Part shown: piece after piece, positions 1-12,404 of the stretch
How the letters are laid out: each line of letters begins with the position of its first letter
Numbering within the stretch: the stretch's first letter is position 1
Source: Lonicera japonica
Lineage: Eukaryota > Streptophyta > Magnoliopsida > Dipsacales > Caprifoliaceae
Length of the DNA: 64,000 nt
Direction: 5' to 3'
NCBI GenBank assembly: GCA_021464415.1
Contig: CM038467.1
Coordinates: 25,390,011 to 25,454,010, forward strand
Translations under genes and position numbers: made by a program
Notes under the pieces: model-generated
Told to the model about the DNA's origin: nothing
Database searches by the model: none
Seen by the model: the letters and a program-made list of their open reading frames with translations, nothing else

Positions 1-802
1 ATAAGGTTGAAAAGTTTTATACCAACTGATGACTTTTTTTCCTTAGATTCACAAATCATCAATTTAACCGCTGGATAAGATGTTCTTGTGGTGCTCATCA
101 CGCGTGTAAATTTCAAATCGATTAGATATTAGTAATAGTTCTATCATTGTACTCATGTTTTTGCTTGTTTTTGTAAAACACATAATTTAATTTAGAGCAT
201 GACTGCGAAAGAGGGACTTCTGAATGTCCAATTAGTAATTTTGCATTGTAAACACAGTATCTTATCCAACGGTGAGATTGATGAATTATGAATATGAGAA
301 AAAACTATTAGCCAATCAATTTTACACTGGGTGTAATTTGAACTTTGCCCATATGTTTATATTTTAGCGCCTGATAATTTTTTTTGCCCTTCAACTTGTG
401 CTCCTACATTGTGTTGTTTTTCAATAACCGAGTCTGCTTCAATTCCTTGGGTAAATGAATTGGTTTAGGAAATTTTTCAAGAACTCTCTGGTTTGTTAAC
501 CAAAGAAATGATTTGGAAACAGATATATGCAGCGTTGCAGACAAATCTGAACATGCATTGCATACACTTCCTGGTGTATCATATTCAAATGTGTCCTTGA
601 GATTGACCATGTCATTGTACGCTTAGTGATTGAGTCATTACAAATGGTTCACTTATCCACTTAGAGATTCGTTAACATATAGATGAATTATGTACCAAAG
701 GAACAATTTGTTTTTAAGTAATGTTTCTGTAATTCCCTCTACTGGTCATACCTAAAGTTTGGTTTCCCAATTTAATCGATTCACGTTCATGACTTATCTC
801 AG
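1..802. other. Gene-free left edge, probably BASS1-like intron
   Basis: No exon or RNA gene is recognised. The first BASS1-like exon opens at 803 directly after an AG, in the middle of the protein, so this stretch is probably the preceding intron. The N-terminal exons would then lie outside the window. The sequence is AT-rich. Confidence 0.5.
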
Positions 803-3800
803 ATACTATTTGGATGTGTAGCTCAATACACAATAATGCCAGTTTTCGCATTGCTTATTAGCAAATCATTGGGGCTCTCACCTTCTCTTTCAGTTGGTTT
901 GATATTGCTTGGTTGTTGCCCTGGAGGCACTGCCTCCAATGTGGTAAGACTTATTCTTTTGTGTGCATATATATTAATTAAGTTAAAGTTTTTGGTAGAA
1001 GCATGTTTACTAGGTGTACGTCCAACTCATGGAAGTGGAACCGTGTCTATGGTTTCATTCTCGTTCTTTGAATATCTTGTTCGATCTGAAGGGCTTTAAT
1101 GACTAGAATCCCAAAGGGAGCATCTATAAATTGTAGCTATGGTATTTTTTATTCGCTTGAGGCTCTTTTTTTTTTTTTTTTTTTTAATTCTCAAATTGAT
1201 TTCTTTAGAGGTATGCATATGTTACTATGTTAAAATTGGAGCTTCTCGCTAATGATTGTGGATTTGAGGCAAAGAAGTAACAAGAGTGGTGTGTGACATT
1301 AGAAAGTTTATGACCGTGTAAATTAGGAATTTCATTACATTCTTAATGAGATCACAATTTTGGGGATAGTGGAGAAAGAGCAATGCTACATAGCCCAAAG
1401 AATATCCCAAAAGCAAGTTTAAATTTACTCATCTCTCTCTCTCCCAGATTCCAGCAAATGCATTTGGGCTACAACTTTTGGGATACTTTTTGGGCTATAT
1501 AGCACTTATCGTGGTGAGATAGATTTCATCTGGTTTTCCATCATTTGGTTCTCCATCCTTATTAATGCCACTCCAAAAGCTTCTTTAAGAGTTCAATGGG
1601 TCTTATACAGGGGATGGCATGCTAAAGCCTTGATGGTGTTTAAAACTCTCTCACATGTGCACGAGAGTAATATATGTTCCTATAAGAGGTGCCAATACAG
1701 AATTCAACTAGCACGTAAAGTTATCTTATTGCTTGGCAGCACAGTCGATAGTTTTCCATTCATTTATCCTTGTGCTTAAAGTGTTACAGGTGACCTTAAT
1801 TGCTCAAGGGGATGTACCATTATCAATTGTTATGACAGTATGCACCACTCTTGGCGCTGTGCTTCTTACTCCTATTTTGACCAAGATTTTGGCCGGAACT
1901 TATGTTCCTGTGGATGCTATTCAACTTTCTATTAGCACCCTCCAGGTAGATTTGAATCTACGCAAATGTTTCATTATATTTTATATTGCAAATACGTATA
2001 TATGTTTTCTATATACGTATATATGTTTTCTATTGAATTACATTGACTTGTTTGTGCTTAGGTGGTGGTTGCTCCCATTCTGGTAGGCTCTTATTTGCAA
2101 AGCTCATTTCCCAAGGCTGTGAAACTCGCGACTCCTTTTGCTCCACTGGTTGCTGTTTTGACTTCGACACTTCTTGCGTGCAGGTTAATGTCTGGGGCCG
2201 TTTGGTTCGATTAGTTGCATTGGACTCTGTCACTATCTTTCATATGAAAAATGCTTTTCATCATTTCATTTATGACCTAGCTGAAAATGATTCACCCAAA
2301 CCATATGGGCCATTGATTTTTGATGTGAAAGTCTTGCGCGCGCTCTCTCTCTCTCTCTCTCTGTATATAACTATATATACATATATATATATATATCTAA
2401 CTTGTTTTTCTTATGGTTACTTTTCAGTGTATTCTCTGAAAATGTTGTTCGTCTGAAATCTTCTATTATTGCATCGTCATTGTCCGCTGATCCATCTCCA
2501 CTTGTTCATGCTCAAGCATTGTTCTCGAGTGAGCTGGGGGCTGTAATACTTTCTGTACTCTTGTTGCATTTTGCAGGTTTCTTTGTGGGGTAAGACTCAT
2601 ATTCCTAAATTTCTTTTAGGAACTTTAATCTAATACTGCCTGCTTTGCTTTTCATGAACCTTTTTTCAATACCTTGTGAACATGCACAATTATTATCAAT
2701 CCATCTATTTATTAGACATCTTCCTTGAACTTTTATGAAATTAATACTCCCATCGTCCCATAATAAGTGTTCAGTATTCATTTTCCTTTTGGGTCACAAT
2801 TGATGTACCACATCTCGCTATAACAACTTTGCTTCTTAACTATTGATAATGTTGAATTAGTGTATCTTGATAATATTTTGAAATACAAACTGTACCCTTA
2901 ATTTGGGACCGAGGGGTTACTTAGTATAAGCTTGAATTCCTTGTACTGTGTACAGATTGTTAGCATAGCACACCATGCTGAAGAATCTAAGAACAAGTTA
3001 TCTGTAATGAATTCATTGAAATGGGAGTTAAAATAAAGGAAAATGCTTTTCTTACCTACAAATCTTACCACCTCTTCTTACCGGGTGCATTACATGGGTT
3101 TTACTCCTGTATCTTGTGAAGGTACTACCTATGTAATGCATCCAGTAAGAATTGGTGGTAAGAATTGTAGGTAAGTGTAACATTGCTCTAAAATAAATTG
3201 TTTTGAACTGGATTTGGATTACAAATTTAACACTCGATGTGAGCTGTTCTTGAGAAATGAGGCTACTCTTTAGGTCGATGCTTGATTTAATTTTATCTTG
3301 CTTCTTTTGATACGGACCAATTTGTTTACAAGATTTTAGCTTTAAAAATGTGTAATGTAGCGGATTGTTATGCAGGTACATATCAGCTGCTTTGGCTGGG
3401 TTTAAAGAACCACAACGACGAGCAATATCAGTCGAGGTTAATATTCATTTTTTGTTTAAATTATGTGATACTTTGATCAAGATTTAGGACATATTTGGTT
3501 CTGGCAAAATATGCGTGATTTGTTAGTACTTAGGTCCCACCTGGGTTGACCAACCATACTAGGATTAGTCAGACCTACGGGGTATCAACACTTAGGTACT
3601 AGCCCCACTCTCACATCCAATGCACGCAAAAGGAATGTATAGTAGTAAATCCAGACCATTGGTTTAAAACTAGATGGCTCAAATTCGTCAAGTTGTTTTT
3701 GTCACCCATCCACTTTTATACCGATAGTCCAGGTTTCTTCAACTCTCCCAATGCAACAAAAATTGTATCGAAGCGTTTGGAAAATTATATCTGAGTAAAT

Positions 3801-4067
3801 AATCCATGGTTATGTAATTTTACTTCGACATAGGAGGGGGGTAACATTAACACGAAAAATTTGCAAATCCCCTTGCAGGTGGGGATGCAAAATTCATCAT
3901 TGGGTGTAGTTTTAGCAACCTCACATTTCACCTCGGGATTGGTGGCATTACCCCCTGCAATGTCAGCCGTGATAATGAATATCATGGGTAGCAGTTTGGG
4001 CTTCTTCTGGAGATTTATTGATCCTTCTTCGGATTCAGCGAGCTCAACAAAGGTTCATGACAAGTGA
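803..4067 (+). CDS. BASS1: BASS1-like plastid sodium/metabolite symporter, C-terminal six exons
   Basis: The exons are 803-943, 1790-1945, 2062-2183, 2428-2589, 3376-3436 and 3879-4067 (TGA stop). All introns are GT-AG, and the spliced frame stays open for 276 residues. The protein is very hydrophobic and carries bile acid:sodium symporter (SBF/BASS) signatures: CCPGGTASN in exon 1, SVFSENVV at the exon 3/4 join, and GMQNSSLG at the start of the last exon. Plant BASS proteins are chloroplast-envelope carriers with about ten membrane spans; BASS2 moves pyruvate with sodium, while the BASS1 substrate is less clear. About 400 residues are usual, so the transit peptide and first spans are missing here. 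The wording of the motifs fits BASS1 better than BASS2-5, but that subfamily call is from memory. The introns hold three MITEs and microsatellites; the coding part looks intact. Confidence 0.85.
1379..1510. repeat. MITE in first visible BASS1-like intron
   Basis: The two ends form an inverted repeat of about 30 bp with few mismatches (core ATAGCCCAAA...TATCCCAAAAG at the left, its complement at the right), around a CT-rich centre. Size and structure fit a small non-autonomous DNA transposon. The superfamily is not resolved. A 20-base T run lies about 190 bp upstream (1166-1185). Confidence 0.7.
2341..2397. repeat. CT/AT compound microsatellite
   Basis: A run of CT dinucleotides is followed by AT dinucleotides, within the intron just before exon 2428-2589. 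It may be length-polymorphic and it lies close to the acceptor site at 2426-2427. Confidence 0.85.
2747..2917. repeat. Stowaway-like MITE in BASS1-like intron
   Basis: The left end CTCCCATCGTCCCATAATA and the complement of the right end (CCCCTCGGTCCCAAATTA) match each other and the classic plant Stowaway terminus (CTCCCTCCGTCCC). A TA dinucleotide flanks both sides (2745-2746 and 2918-2919), as expected for Tc1/mariner-type insertion. Confidence 0.8.
3040..3190. repeat. Hairpin MITE in BASS1-like intron
   Basis: Near-perfect inverted arms (CTTACCTACAAATCTTACCA at 3051 and the complement ending about 3175) fold over a short centre. Relatives with the same architecture lie at about 9665-9815, 11540-11670 and 47760-47876. 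Confidence 0.75.
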
Positions 4068-4808
4068 CATCGAAATATTATTTCCCTCGTACTCGCACTC
4101 AATGACTTTTTCTTCTTCTCTCCCTTTGAATTAGAATTAAGCACGGGGCAGAAAGAAAATTGCTTTAGCTTTGCATACAAATTCATTAGAGCCTCATCTA
4201 GCTCGCGATGGGGATTACGTTATAACTTAGTTTGGGACACGTTACCGCGAAGGAAATTGTGTTGCATAAAACAGACTAGCAATGTATTTATGCCAATGCT
4301 TAGTTTGGCTTTCATAATTTGGGAATTTTACTTGGTTTTTGCTCCGAATTTCTTCAGAAAGTTTAAGCTGGCGGATTAGGAAAAACCAGTGGCTGAAATC
4401 CATTTTTCTAGCATTTTCATGCTTGTTACTTCTCAGTAACTAATTGAAAAAGGTAACAATATACAAATAAAAAAAAAATTACAGGCGCCTTGTTGACAAA
4501 TGCTGCATCCTTAGGTTTTTATTAAGCAGTGGTACTTACTGACACTTTGTCATAATTGTCGCAAGGCGAGCAACGTTGTCGACTACGCGTTGAAATTTAC
4601 CATACTTGTTAAGAACTGTTGCAAAATTGATGTCGCGGTAGATATTGCACATTATATGACACAAGTTTACAAACGACTTGATGGGTAGATATGAAAACAT
4701 TTTTTGAAAACGTTGTAAGAATAAACGTTACAAAATTCCCTTTTTATTGTAGTGAGTGTTCAGCAAAATGTTTTATTTCGATAATTCTGTTCCAAATTAA
4801 AGGGTCTA
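4068..4808. other. 3' flank of BASS1-like gene, no gene seen
   Basis: The 3' untranslated region must lie at the start of this stretch, but no convincing polyadenylation signal could be chosen. The remainder is unremarkable AT-rich sequence. Confidence 0.5.
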
Positions 4809-4969
4809 TTATTCCTTATTAAGATGTCTCACGTTAACATTCTACTTTATTTTGTGGCACATAATTACTGTACTAAAATTCACGATACGAAACAAAATGA
4901 AACTAATACGCGCATTGTTAAAAAAGTTAAAAATAAATGATAAACTTTTGAATATTAACGGAGGGAGTA
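4809..4969. repeat. Degenerate Stowaway-like MITE
   Basis: The right end (AACGGAGGGAGTA) is the complement of a Stowaway terminus next to TA. The left end (TATTCCTTATTAAGATGTC) is a decayed match to the same terminus. Confidence 0.5.
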
Positions 4970-5370
4970 TAATAGAAAGTTTTGTCAACACGATGATCTT
5001 CTCAATGGTTCTTTTGTCTAATGTTTTGAAAGTTGTCACAGCTAGTGGCCAATATCGGTGTATAATAATTATCTTTTGGCCATAGGACGTGTGGTAGATA
5101 CCCATTAAAATACGATTCACTTAATTTTTAAATTTTGAAGTGATATTTTATCTTATATATACTTAAAGAAGTAGTATATATTTATATATTATTAAGAGTA
5201 TCTATGTCATGAAGGTGCACATTTTTTTGTGTCTAGCAGCAAGTTCAGTTTCGCGAGCAGGAATTAGTCTCGCTCACATTTAATGTGGTGTGCGGATATT
5301 TTGTGAAAAATAAAAAAAATAAAAATGTTAAAGAGTATCTCTTAAGTATGGATTGGAAGCTTAATGGACG
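4970..5370. other. AT-rich spacer
   Basis: I see no gene, RNA or clear repeat here. Confidence 0.5.
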
Positions 5371-5744
5371 GGACTTGATTCCTCTCTATTATTTCAATTT
5401 CGTTCAATAAGGTTTAGATTGAAAACTAAATAGATTAATCTTTTCATGAAACTCGGTTGAGATGATCTTTATGATGAGTAAACTATCTTCACAAAGTTTC
5501 ATCAGAAGATTCAATTTAGAAGTTGATGATCATCTGAAAGTTTAAGGGTCGAAAATGAACATTATATCAATTTTATATTACACTTATTTCTTATTTGAAT
5601 TTCTTAATGAAATTTATTCAAATAATTTGCTCGTTATAAAGATTATCTCAATCAAATTTTATACATAAATTTATCAATTTGGCACTTGAAGTAAACATTG
5701 TTAGACGAAACTAGATTGAACGATAATAAAGAGAAGTGAAGTCC
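5371..5744. repeat. Long-hairpin MITE, copy 1
   Basis: The ends are inverted repeats (left GGACTTGATTCCTCTCTATT, right complement GGACTTCACTTCTCTTTATT). The centre has matching inverted arms around GAGATGATC motifs. The interior resembles the elements at 22823-23215 and 62997-63332. Confidence 0.6.
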
Positions 5745-6423
5745 AGATAGATGAGAACATATATAAAAATGTGTAGTGAACTAGTGACTTGTTTCGTATG
5801 TGGCATAAAATTATTTTTTGCGGTCAATTTTCTAGAACAATCATTCCAATGGTTTGCTCCATATTTTATAAATACTTCTTTCTCAATTATTTTTAAGGAA
5901 TTTTAGTGTTTGCTAGATACTAGTATATACCAAATAATATTTACAAAAAAAATATAATTATAGGAGACAAACAATGACGTTACATTCAAGAAATATACGA
6001 GAGATCTTTTAGAATACATTAACTCAGTTCCAGGTCTCTTTTGAAATTAAAAAAGATCAATTTTTCTCACCTTTAACCACATCATCTTCATAATTATTGT
6101 TCATGTTTACGTCCGCTAGTTCAAGGATTCAATTCCTGCCGAAATGCCAAAGTGGGATTAAACTCATGCTAATTAAGATAACCTGTAATCCATACCACGT
6201 TTTATTACCTTGTTATCAAGTAATGACACATTACCCATTAATATGACCGAGTTGTTAATAGATCAAACTAAGGTACCAAGCAGCTCCATACAACATGCAG
6301 GCCCAAACAATAACCAATGGACTATTTAACACACCATTTGATCTATTTACCTCAGAGAAATGCTATGTAATCCAAAAACTATCTCAAAACTTATAGCTCA
6401 GACAAATTTAAATCACACATTTA
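5745..6423. other. AT-rich spacer
   Basis: No gene is seen. Around 6357-6410 there is a decayed relative of the ATAGCCCAAA-type MITE at 1379. Confidence 0.45.
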
Positions 6424-6713
6424 GGCTCCGTTTAATTATAAAGTAGAAAAGAAAAATAAATTAAGTTAATTTTGATAAAAAAACGAAAAATAAGTTGAGT
6501 AATAGGGGTGATAACCTCTTGATTTTTAAGTTTTTCCATAAATAAATTTTCTTTACTTGGTGGTGAAGAAAAATTTTCTACCAAAAATATAGAAGAATAG
6601 AAGATATCTACTCATAAAATAAGCAACATCTCTTACCTTATTTTCTATATTTTCAGTTTTCACACAAATTAATTAAATTTATTTTCCTTTACATCTTTGC
6701 AATCAAATGGAGC
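6424..6713. repeat. MITE with GGCTCCGTTTAATT-type ends
   Basis: The left end GGCTCCGTTTAATTATAAAG and the complement of the right end (GCTCCATTTGATTGCAAAG) form imperfect terminal inverted repeats. The interior shares phrases with the MITE at 9184-9489, so the two are probably one family. Confidence 0.6.
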
Positions 6714-6789
6714 ATTATATTAAAATACGGGAAAGAAGAAATGATATGATAGAGATTGATTGAAAGCTACTTTTGAGTTATGTTCTTAA

Positions 6790-7437
6790 CAGGGGCGGAG
6801 CCAGTAGTTAAAACAAGGAGGGGCCAAATTAATACGCTTTTAAAAAAAATTGCATGTACTTTTAATAAGGTTAAAATCAAAATACTATATTAAAATACTT
6901 AACATCTTATACGTCAAAAATCACATTTTTAGTTACAGTATTTTCCTTTGAAACTTCATATTTTGAAAATGCTTAATAATATCTTCATTATTAATAACTT
7001 CATATATTAATCTCCAAGTCAATTTTTTCTCAAAAATATCTTACTATATAATATTCAAAATTTTCTAACCCAATATTAAATCAACCTCAAAAGGTGAAAG
7101 AATAGAAAAAATAAAACCGTTGATAGCACAAAAATGGAAAAATAAAGAAGCCCTAAAAAAAAAATTATAGTATTAATAATTAGCCTATTATCGAATCACA
7201 AAAATCCACCATAAATAATAGACACCAACACACCTACCTCACACTTAATTACAAAAACATACCCCTGTACTTGCACGGCTAATAACGAGCGCGCCCCTCA
7301 ACCACTGAACATACATAATTGCACAAAGGCTCCCTGAAAATACACTGCTGCACGAAAGCCCCCGTACTCTCCGAAAATTTGTAAAAAGTCCAGGTGGGGC
7401 CATGGCCCCAACTAGCCCCCACATGGCTCCGCCTCTA
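6790..7437. mobile_element. Non-autonomous hAT-type transposon
   Basis: The element starts CAGGGGCGGAGCC and its right end reads TAGAGGCGGAGCC on the other strand. It is flanked by a perfect 8-bp direct repeat, GTTCTTAA, at 6782-6789 and 7438-7445. An 8-bp target duplication with short inverted ends is the hAT hallmark. No transposase frame is present in the 648 bp, so it depends on an element elsewhere. The intact target duplication indicates a fairly recent insertion. Confidence 0.85.
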
Positions 7438-7445
7438 GTTCTTAA

Positions 7446-7861
7446 GCTTGTTATTTAAGAGAAATACTATAACCAAAAATGTTCTAAAAGTTGCAACTGA
7501 AATAAATTTGGATTACATTATGTATTGAAATTTAAGAGAGAGTGTGAGAGAATGATAAGTAGTGAATGGGTGAAAATTAAATTTTTACTGTACATTTCAA
7601 ATCGCTGAGTAACATTGCTCATCATTTAAATTAGAGCAACGTTACTCTTCCGGAAAAAAATATTCCCAAATGTATTACGTAAAGGTAAATTTCAATCAAT
7701 CTTTAATCTCTTTCTTTCGCTTAAACTCCAATGGAGATGTATAATTCTAGTTCTTCTAGACTATAACTTCTAACATTTCTTTTTAAATTACTACATACTA
7801 ATTTTGGGACACACTTTATATATGTATAATGGGACAATTAGCACTTCTTCACAATTAAAAT
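7446..7861. other. AT-rich spacer
   Basis: No gene is seen. Between about 7460 and 7640 there is a decayed MITE-like stretch whose ends resemble GAGCAATGTTAC-type termini found elsewhere in the window. Confidence 0.4.
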
Positions 7862-8020
7862 ATATAAATTACATTTAGTTCAGTTGTAATTAAAGGTGTT
7901 CCCATGTTAATGACTGTGAGTTCGAATTCCGTTTAAGACATTAACTATTTGTGATTTGAACTACTAATTTCCGGTGCGATAGGATAATTTAGTAATTTTG
8001 TACCGAAAATTATTGATCAT
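7862..8020 (+). repeat. tRNA-derived SINE remnant
   Basis: A box-A-like TAGTTCAGTTG at about 7876 is followed about 40 bp later by a box-B-like GAGTTCGAATTCC at 7918-7930, the spacing of an internal RNA polymerase III promoter. The tRNA cloverleaf itself is not intact and no target duplication was found. Confidence 0.45.
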
Positions 8021-8192
8021 GCTTAATATATAGTATAGAGCATTCGCCACTTCTCTAGCCACATGTACTTGGTATATAGCATAGATCATATATGGTACTT
8101 ATCTAGCCACCCGCAACTATATCATCTCTGTTAAAACAAATCGGTGTTACTCTGCGAACAAAATCAAAGCACTATTGTGATTCAAATAAATT

Positions 8193-8937
8193 AAGGGTGT
8201 GTTTGGTTACACAGTTTTGAGATTCTATAGAATTGCAATTCCAAAGAATTACAATACTATTGTTTGGATCGTATATACTTTTCATTTGAAATTTATTTAT
8301 ATGGTTAATTATCGAATTTATTTGAAATTTCAAATAAACAACAATCATAAAGAACGTTCGGCACACCACCCACTGTCGAAGTCCAAATAGATCACTGGAG
8401 CTCCGAGCGTAGGTGCCGTTAGTAGGTAGTGGTAGGAAGATTATTTAGTACGTAGTATATATATATATAGTGTACATATAATATACATATACTTACCATA
8501 TATATATAATATGTGCATATATATTATATGTACTGTAGATATATAATTTATAAAATGTGTATGTAGGTATTTATATATATATTATACCTTTCTAATATAT
8601 ATAGTTATAATAGTGTGCTTTTGTAAAGTGGTGTTTGGTCGGTGTGGGGTGGGTGGGAAGGGGGCACTGTGTTTTGTGGTGGTCCGGGTAGGAAAAAGGG
8701 TTGGGGTGGAGTGGTAGTAATTAATAGTGAGAATTTTTTAGAATTCAATGAGAATTGGAATTGAAAAACTCTACTCTTCATATGGAATTCAATCTTTTAG
8801 AATCGATAGTTTTGGAAATCTACTGAAATTTCTAGATCATGACCTTTTTGTCCATCATATCTAAACAATAGAATTTTAAAACTATACTCTAATTCTATTT
8901 CCAAAGTATAGAATTGGGGTTGCCAAACATACCCTAA
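8193..8937. mobile_element. Large MITE or non-autonomous DNA transposon
   Basis: The ends are inverted: AGGGTGTGTTTGGTTAC at the left, and TTAGGGTATGTTTGGCAAC as the complement of the right end, a terminus style common in plant PIF/hAT MITEs. The middle holds an AT microsatellite (about 8455-8600) and no coding frame. The target duplication is not resolved. Confidence 0.65.
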
Positions 8938-9183
8938 AAAAAAGAATTTGCTGCCAGAGTTTTCTTCTATAAGCAAGAAGAGATTCAAAGTTGCAAGAGC
9001 CATCTTCTTTAAATAAGAAAGATATGAGAGAGTGAAGGTACAAAAACTTAATGGGAGGATTTTTTATTAAATTAACGAGAGAAATTGAAAGAGAGAGTGG
9101 GATATATATTATTGATTATATTAAATTATTAATAGGTTAATTAATAGTTTGACCGCAACAATGATAAATTCAACACTAATGAT

Positions 9184-9489
9184 CTGTTTGAAAACAACAT
9201 GAAAAATTAAAATAATTGATTTTTGTAAAAAGTTGGAAAATAAGTTGAGACATATTAGTGAGATGCATGTTTTCTTACTTTGTGTTTTTTTCCATGGATA
9301 AATTTTCTTTGATAGTTGAAGAAGAAAAAAAATTCACAAAAAATTATGAAAGATGAATGACATCTGCAGATCTACTCATAAAATGAGTGTAAAATGGAGA
9401 GCATTTTATCACATACCCCAACTTATTTTTTATCTTCTTACCAAATCAAATGTTTTTATTTTCCTTTTCCATGTTATTATCAAACAGAA
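9184..9489. repeat. MITE inserted in duplication member C
   Basis: The left end CTGTTTGAAAACAACATG and the complement of the right end (TCTGTTTGATAATAACATG) are inverted repeats. The sequence is absent from the paralogous positions near 11340 and 47560, which supports insertion after the duplication. Confidence 0.7.
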
Positions 9490-9664
9490 CCTAGCAAGGC
9501 AAAGATTAAAGTACTATAATAAGTTCAGAAGTAATCTTTTGAAAATATATTTAACTATGAATAACTCTGGTAAGTACTGCAATATTCTTGAAAAAGAAAT
9601 TAAACATATTTAATTTAATAAATATGAAAAGGATGTGACAATTGTTACTCTTTAATAACCGTTA

Positions 9665-9815
9665 AACTATCTCTACATTTACTGGGTATTCTTATTTTTA
9701 TTCTTACTGAGTGTATTACATGAACTGTATTTTTATTGTATTTTGTGAAAGTACAACCCATGTAATGCATACCGGTAAAAATAGATAGTAAGAACATCCG
9801 GTAAGTGTTGTATTG
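9665..9815. repeat. Hairpin MITE relative
   Basis: This has the same layout as 3040-3190: inverted arms containing ACTGGGTATTCTTA and its counterpart around a core with CATGTAATGCAT. It is decayed. Confidence 0.55.
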
Positions 9816-9880
9816 CTCTTTTGAAAATTTGAATAGTAATATAATTATTTTGTTATTTATGGACATGTTATACTTTATTG

Positions 9881-12165
9881 GGCCATTAGATAGTATTTTT
9901 TTTTTAAAAAAAACATATAACTTTTGTAAACCAGTGTTGCTACTAATGATACCATCTGCTTATAATTAAAATTTTAGAAATATATAATGTTACTACAATA
10001 ATATATTGAAATTTTAAAATATTAAATTTTGTGTATATTGGTGAATGAATATATATATAATAAATTGACCTAACCTAAGCTTAATGAGATGGCGAAACGG
10101 GTTCGAATTTAAGTATATCATAAACGGGGGCAAATTTGAGTTTTTAAATTAAAAACCACTACAATTTGGTCAGATCAAATATATCTTTTCGCATATTGAG
10201 TTTGGCTTTAGCAACCCCCCTACTTGATAGTTATATCGATTGCCATCTCTATTTATGATAGCGAAAAGCTCGACTTATTATAATGTAATTTGTTGTGTAT
10301 ACAATTTTCTTAATACATGTTTTGGGTTGCACACCATTCAAATATTAGGTATTTTTGTTCAATTTCGCTATTTTTTAACTGTTAATTTTTTTTCTATATT
10401 ATTGTGTTATTTAGCACGGACAATACCTAATTAGTTAAAAGAAGATGCACCGTTAGTAAAATAGGCACACTCACTTTCTAAACAAAAAAGCCCCAAGTCC
10501 CTTTACCCCTTCCGATGGCCCACCGGGCACATTTCCGTCTTCGTCTATGCAAGATCTCTACAAAACCTCATCTTCAAACAAAGCTTAAGACCTAGGGATG
10601 AAGACAAAATGCTATTAAATGCAATCTAAGTATTTATGCATGTAGATTTTGTGTATATTTTCCATAGATTTCATATTCTCATTGATATTTGAAGCTTTCA
10701 TGTAAGTGTTAGTTGATCTAGTTGAGATTTGTTGATTCACTTCAACTTTTTGCTTATTTATTAGTTGAATTTTGTTTAAGCTTACAGTTTTTTCTATTTT
10801 ATAGTAGTACATTTAAATCTTAGATTTGAAGCTCAATCTTAATAATACATTATTTACAACTGAAACTGAACCAAAACAAACTAAAATCAAAGACTGTCGA
10901 AACCGATAGTTATTTCTAGTGCTCGGTTCTACTGTGTTTTTTCACTGCATTTGTAGTGGGGCTTTTCATCAACGTGCATATGGTCATTGCTTTTTTCTTT
11001 TTCTTTTTCTTTTTTATAGTGCCATAGCTTTTCATGGATTTATGTAACATTGAATAGTTTTTATATGCATTGGTCTTTATCACACGTCAGTCTTTTGTTG
11101 ATTGTATTAAAGAGTGATCTGGTGGCTACTCACTACTTAATTTAGAATACTAAGTTCGATTGAAAACTCTTTTAAGTCATGAATCTTCCATAATTTTTTG
11201 ATTAAAAAATTAATGGGAGGATTTTTGATTAAATTAACAAGAGAAATGAAAGAGAGAGTGAGTTATATTATTGATTATATTAAATTATTAAGAGGTTAAT
11301 TAATAGTTTAACCATAACAATGACAAATCCCACACCAAAATTTTACCTAGCTACTAGCTTGATAGACTGGAGCGAGGGATAGATTAGTGTACTGTAATAA
11401 GTTCACAAGCAACCTTTTGAAAATATGTTATGAATAACTCTGGTAAGTGTAATATTGTTCGATCTAGAAAAAAATATATTTAATTTGATAAATATGAAAA
11501 GGATGTGACAATTGTCACTCTTTAATAATTATTATGATTTTTTCTGTTTATTATTACCGGGTGTATTATATAAATTGTACGTTTGTTGTATTTTGTAAAA
11601 ATACAAACCATGTATTAATGCATGTTGATAAGAATAGGTAGCAAAAATACATGATAAGTGTAGCATTGCTTTTTTGAAATTTAAATAGTAATATAATTAT
11701 TTTGTTATTTATGGACATGTTATACTTTATTGGGCTCTTCAATTTTTTTCTTATAAGTAAAGTTTACAATCCCTTGGATTTAAATATATAAATATAAACT
11801 CTAATCATGCATATAATGAAATTTAATAGTATAAAAATACAAGAAAAACAATGCAACAATTGCGGATCTTCTTCAGTTAACGTTTTCTTGTGTTAAAAAA
11901 ATAAAATAAAAAATTGTGCTTGTGCTCCGTCTCCTTAAATTCAAAATTCTCAATCCACCACTTCCTTAGACACTTTAAAATAATATTTATGGACACTAGT
12001 TATATTAATAAATTATAATTAATTATGCACGAAAGCTATGCGTCTCATAAATTCTAATATTATATATATACACAATAAACACTTCGAACTCAAAATATCT
12101 TTAAATTATTCGTTAATAAATATTTAGTAGTACATAGACAAGTTACTAGACTATTTCTTAGTGCA
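9881..12165. repeat. Segmental duplication member A
   Basis: This stretch is collinear by eye with about 46306-50265 (for example TTTGGCTTTAGCAACC..., TTCAAACAAAGCTTAAGAC and CAACAATTGCGGATCTTC). Member A lacks the Helitron and the MITE found in member B, so it preserves both empty sites (11647/11648 and about 12087). A decayed hairpin MITE sits at about 11540-11670. No gene was found. Confidence 0.8.
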
Positions 12166-12400
12166 AGAAAAAGAAAAAAGCAATTACAAGTTTTACCCAT
12201 TTGGCAAGAAATATATCCAATGGGGTAAAAAAAAGGACGAGGAAACGTGTTATTCACTGGGCAAGAAAGAGATCCAATGGGCTAAAGAAAAAGGAGATTG
12301 ACAAGTTTTGTTCATAGAGCAAGAAGTAGATCCAATAGGTTAAAAAAAATGGACAATGACAAGTTTCATTCACAAGGCAAGAAAGAGATCCACAAATGCA
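12166..12400. repeat. Tandem repeat, about 60-bp unit
   Basis: About four imperfect copies of a unit containing GGCAAGAAAGAGATCCAATG and GACAAGTTT follow one another. A shorter version is present in duplication member B at about 50120-50260. Confidence 0.75.
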
Positions 12401-12404
12401 AAAG

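Larger units (their letters stand above)
9045..9880. repeat. Segmental duplication member C
   Basis: This stretch aligns by eye with 11205-11735 and 47420-47880 (shared phrases around TTGATTATATTAAATTATTA, TAACTCTGGTAAGT and AATATGAAAAGGATGTGACA). It differs by carrying the MITE at 9184-9489. No gene is present. Confidence 0.75.

Noticed and set aside
404..610. 68-codon minus-strand frame at the left edge
   Set aside because: It has no recognisable domain, lies in probable intron sequence, and its composition looks like chance.
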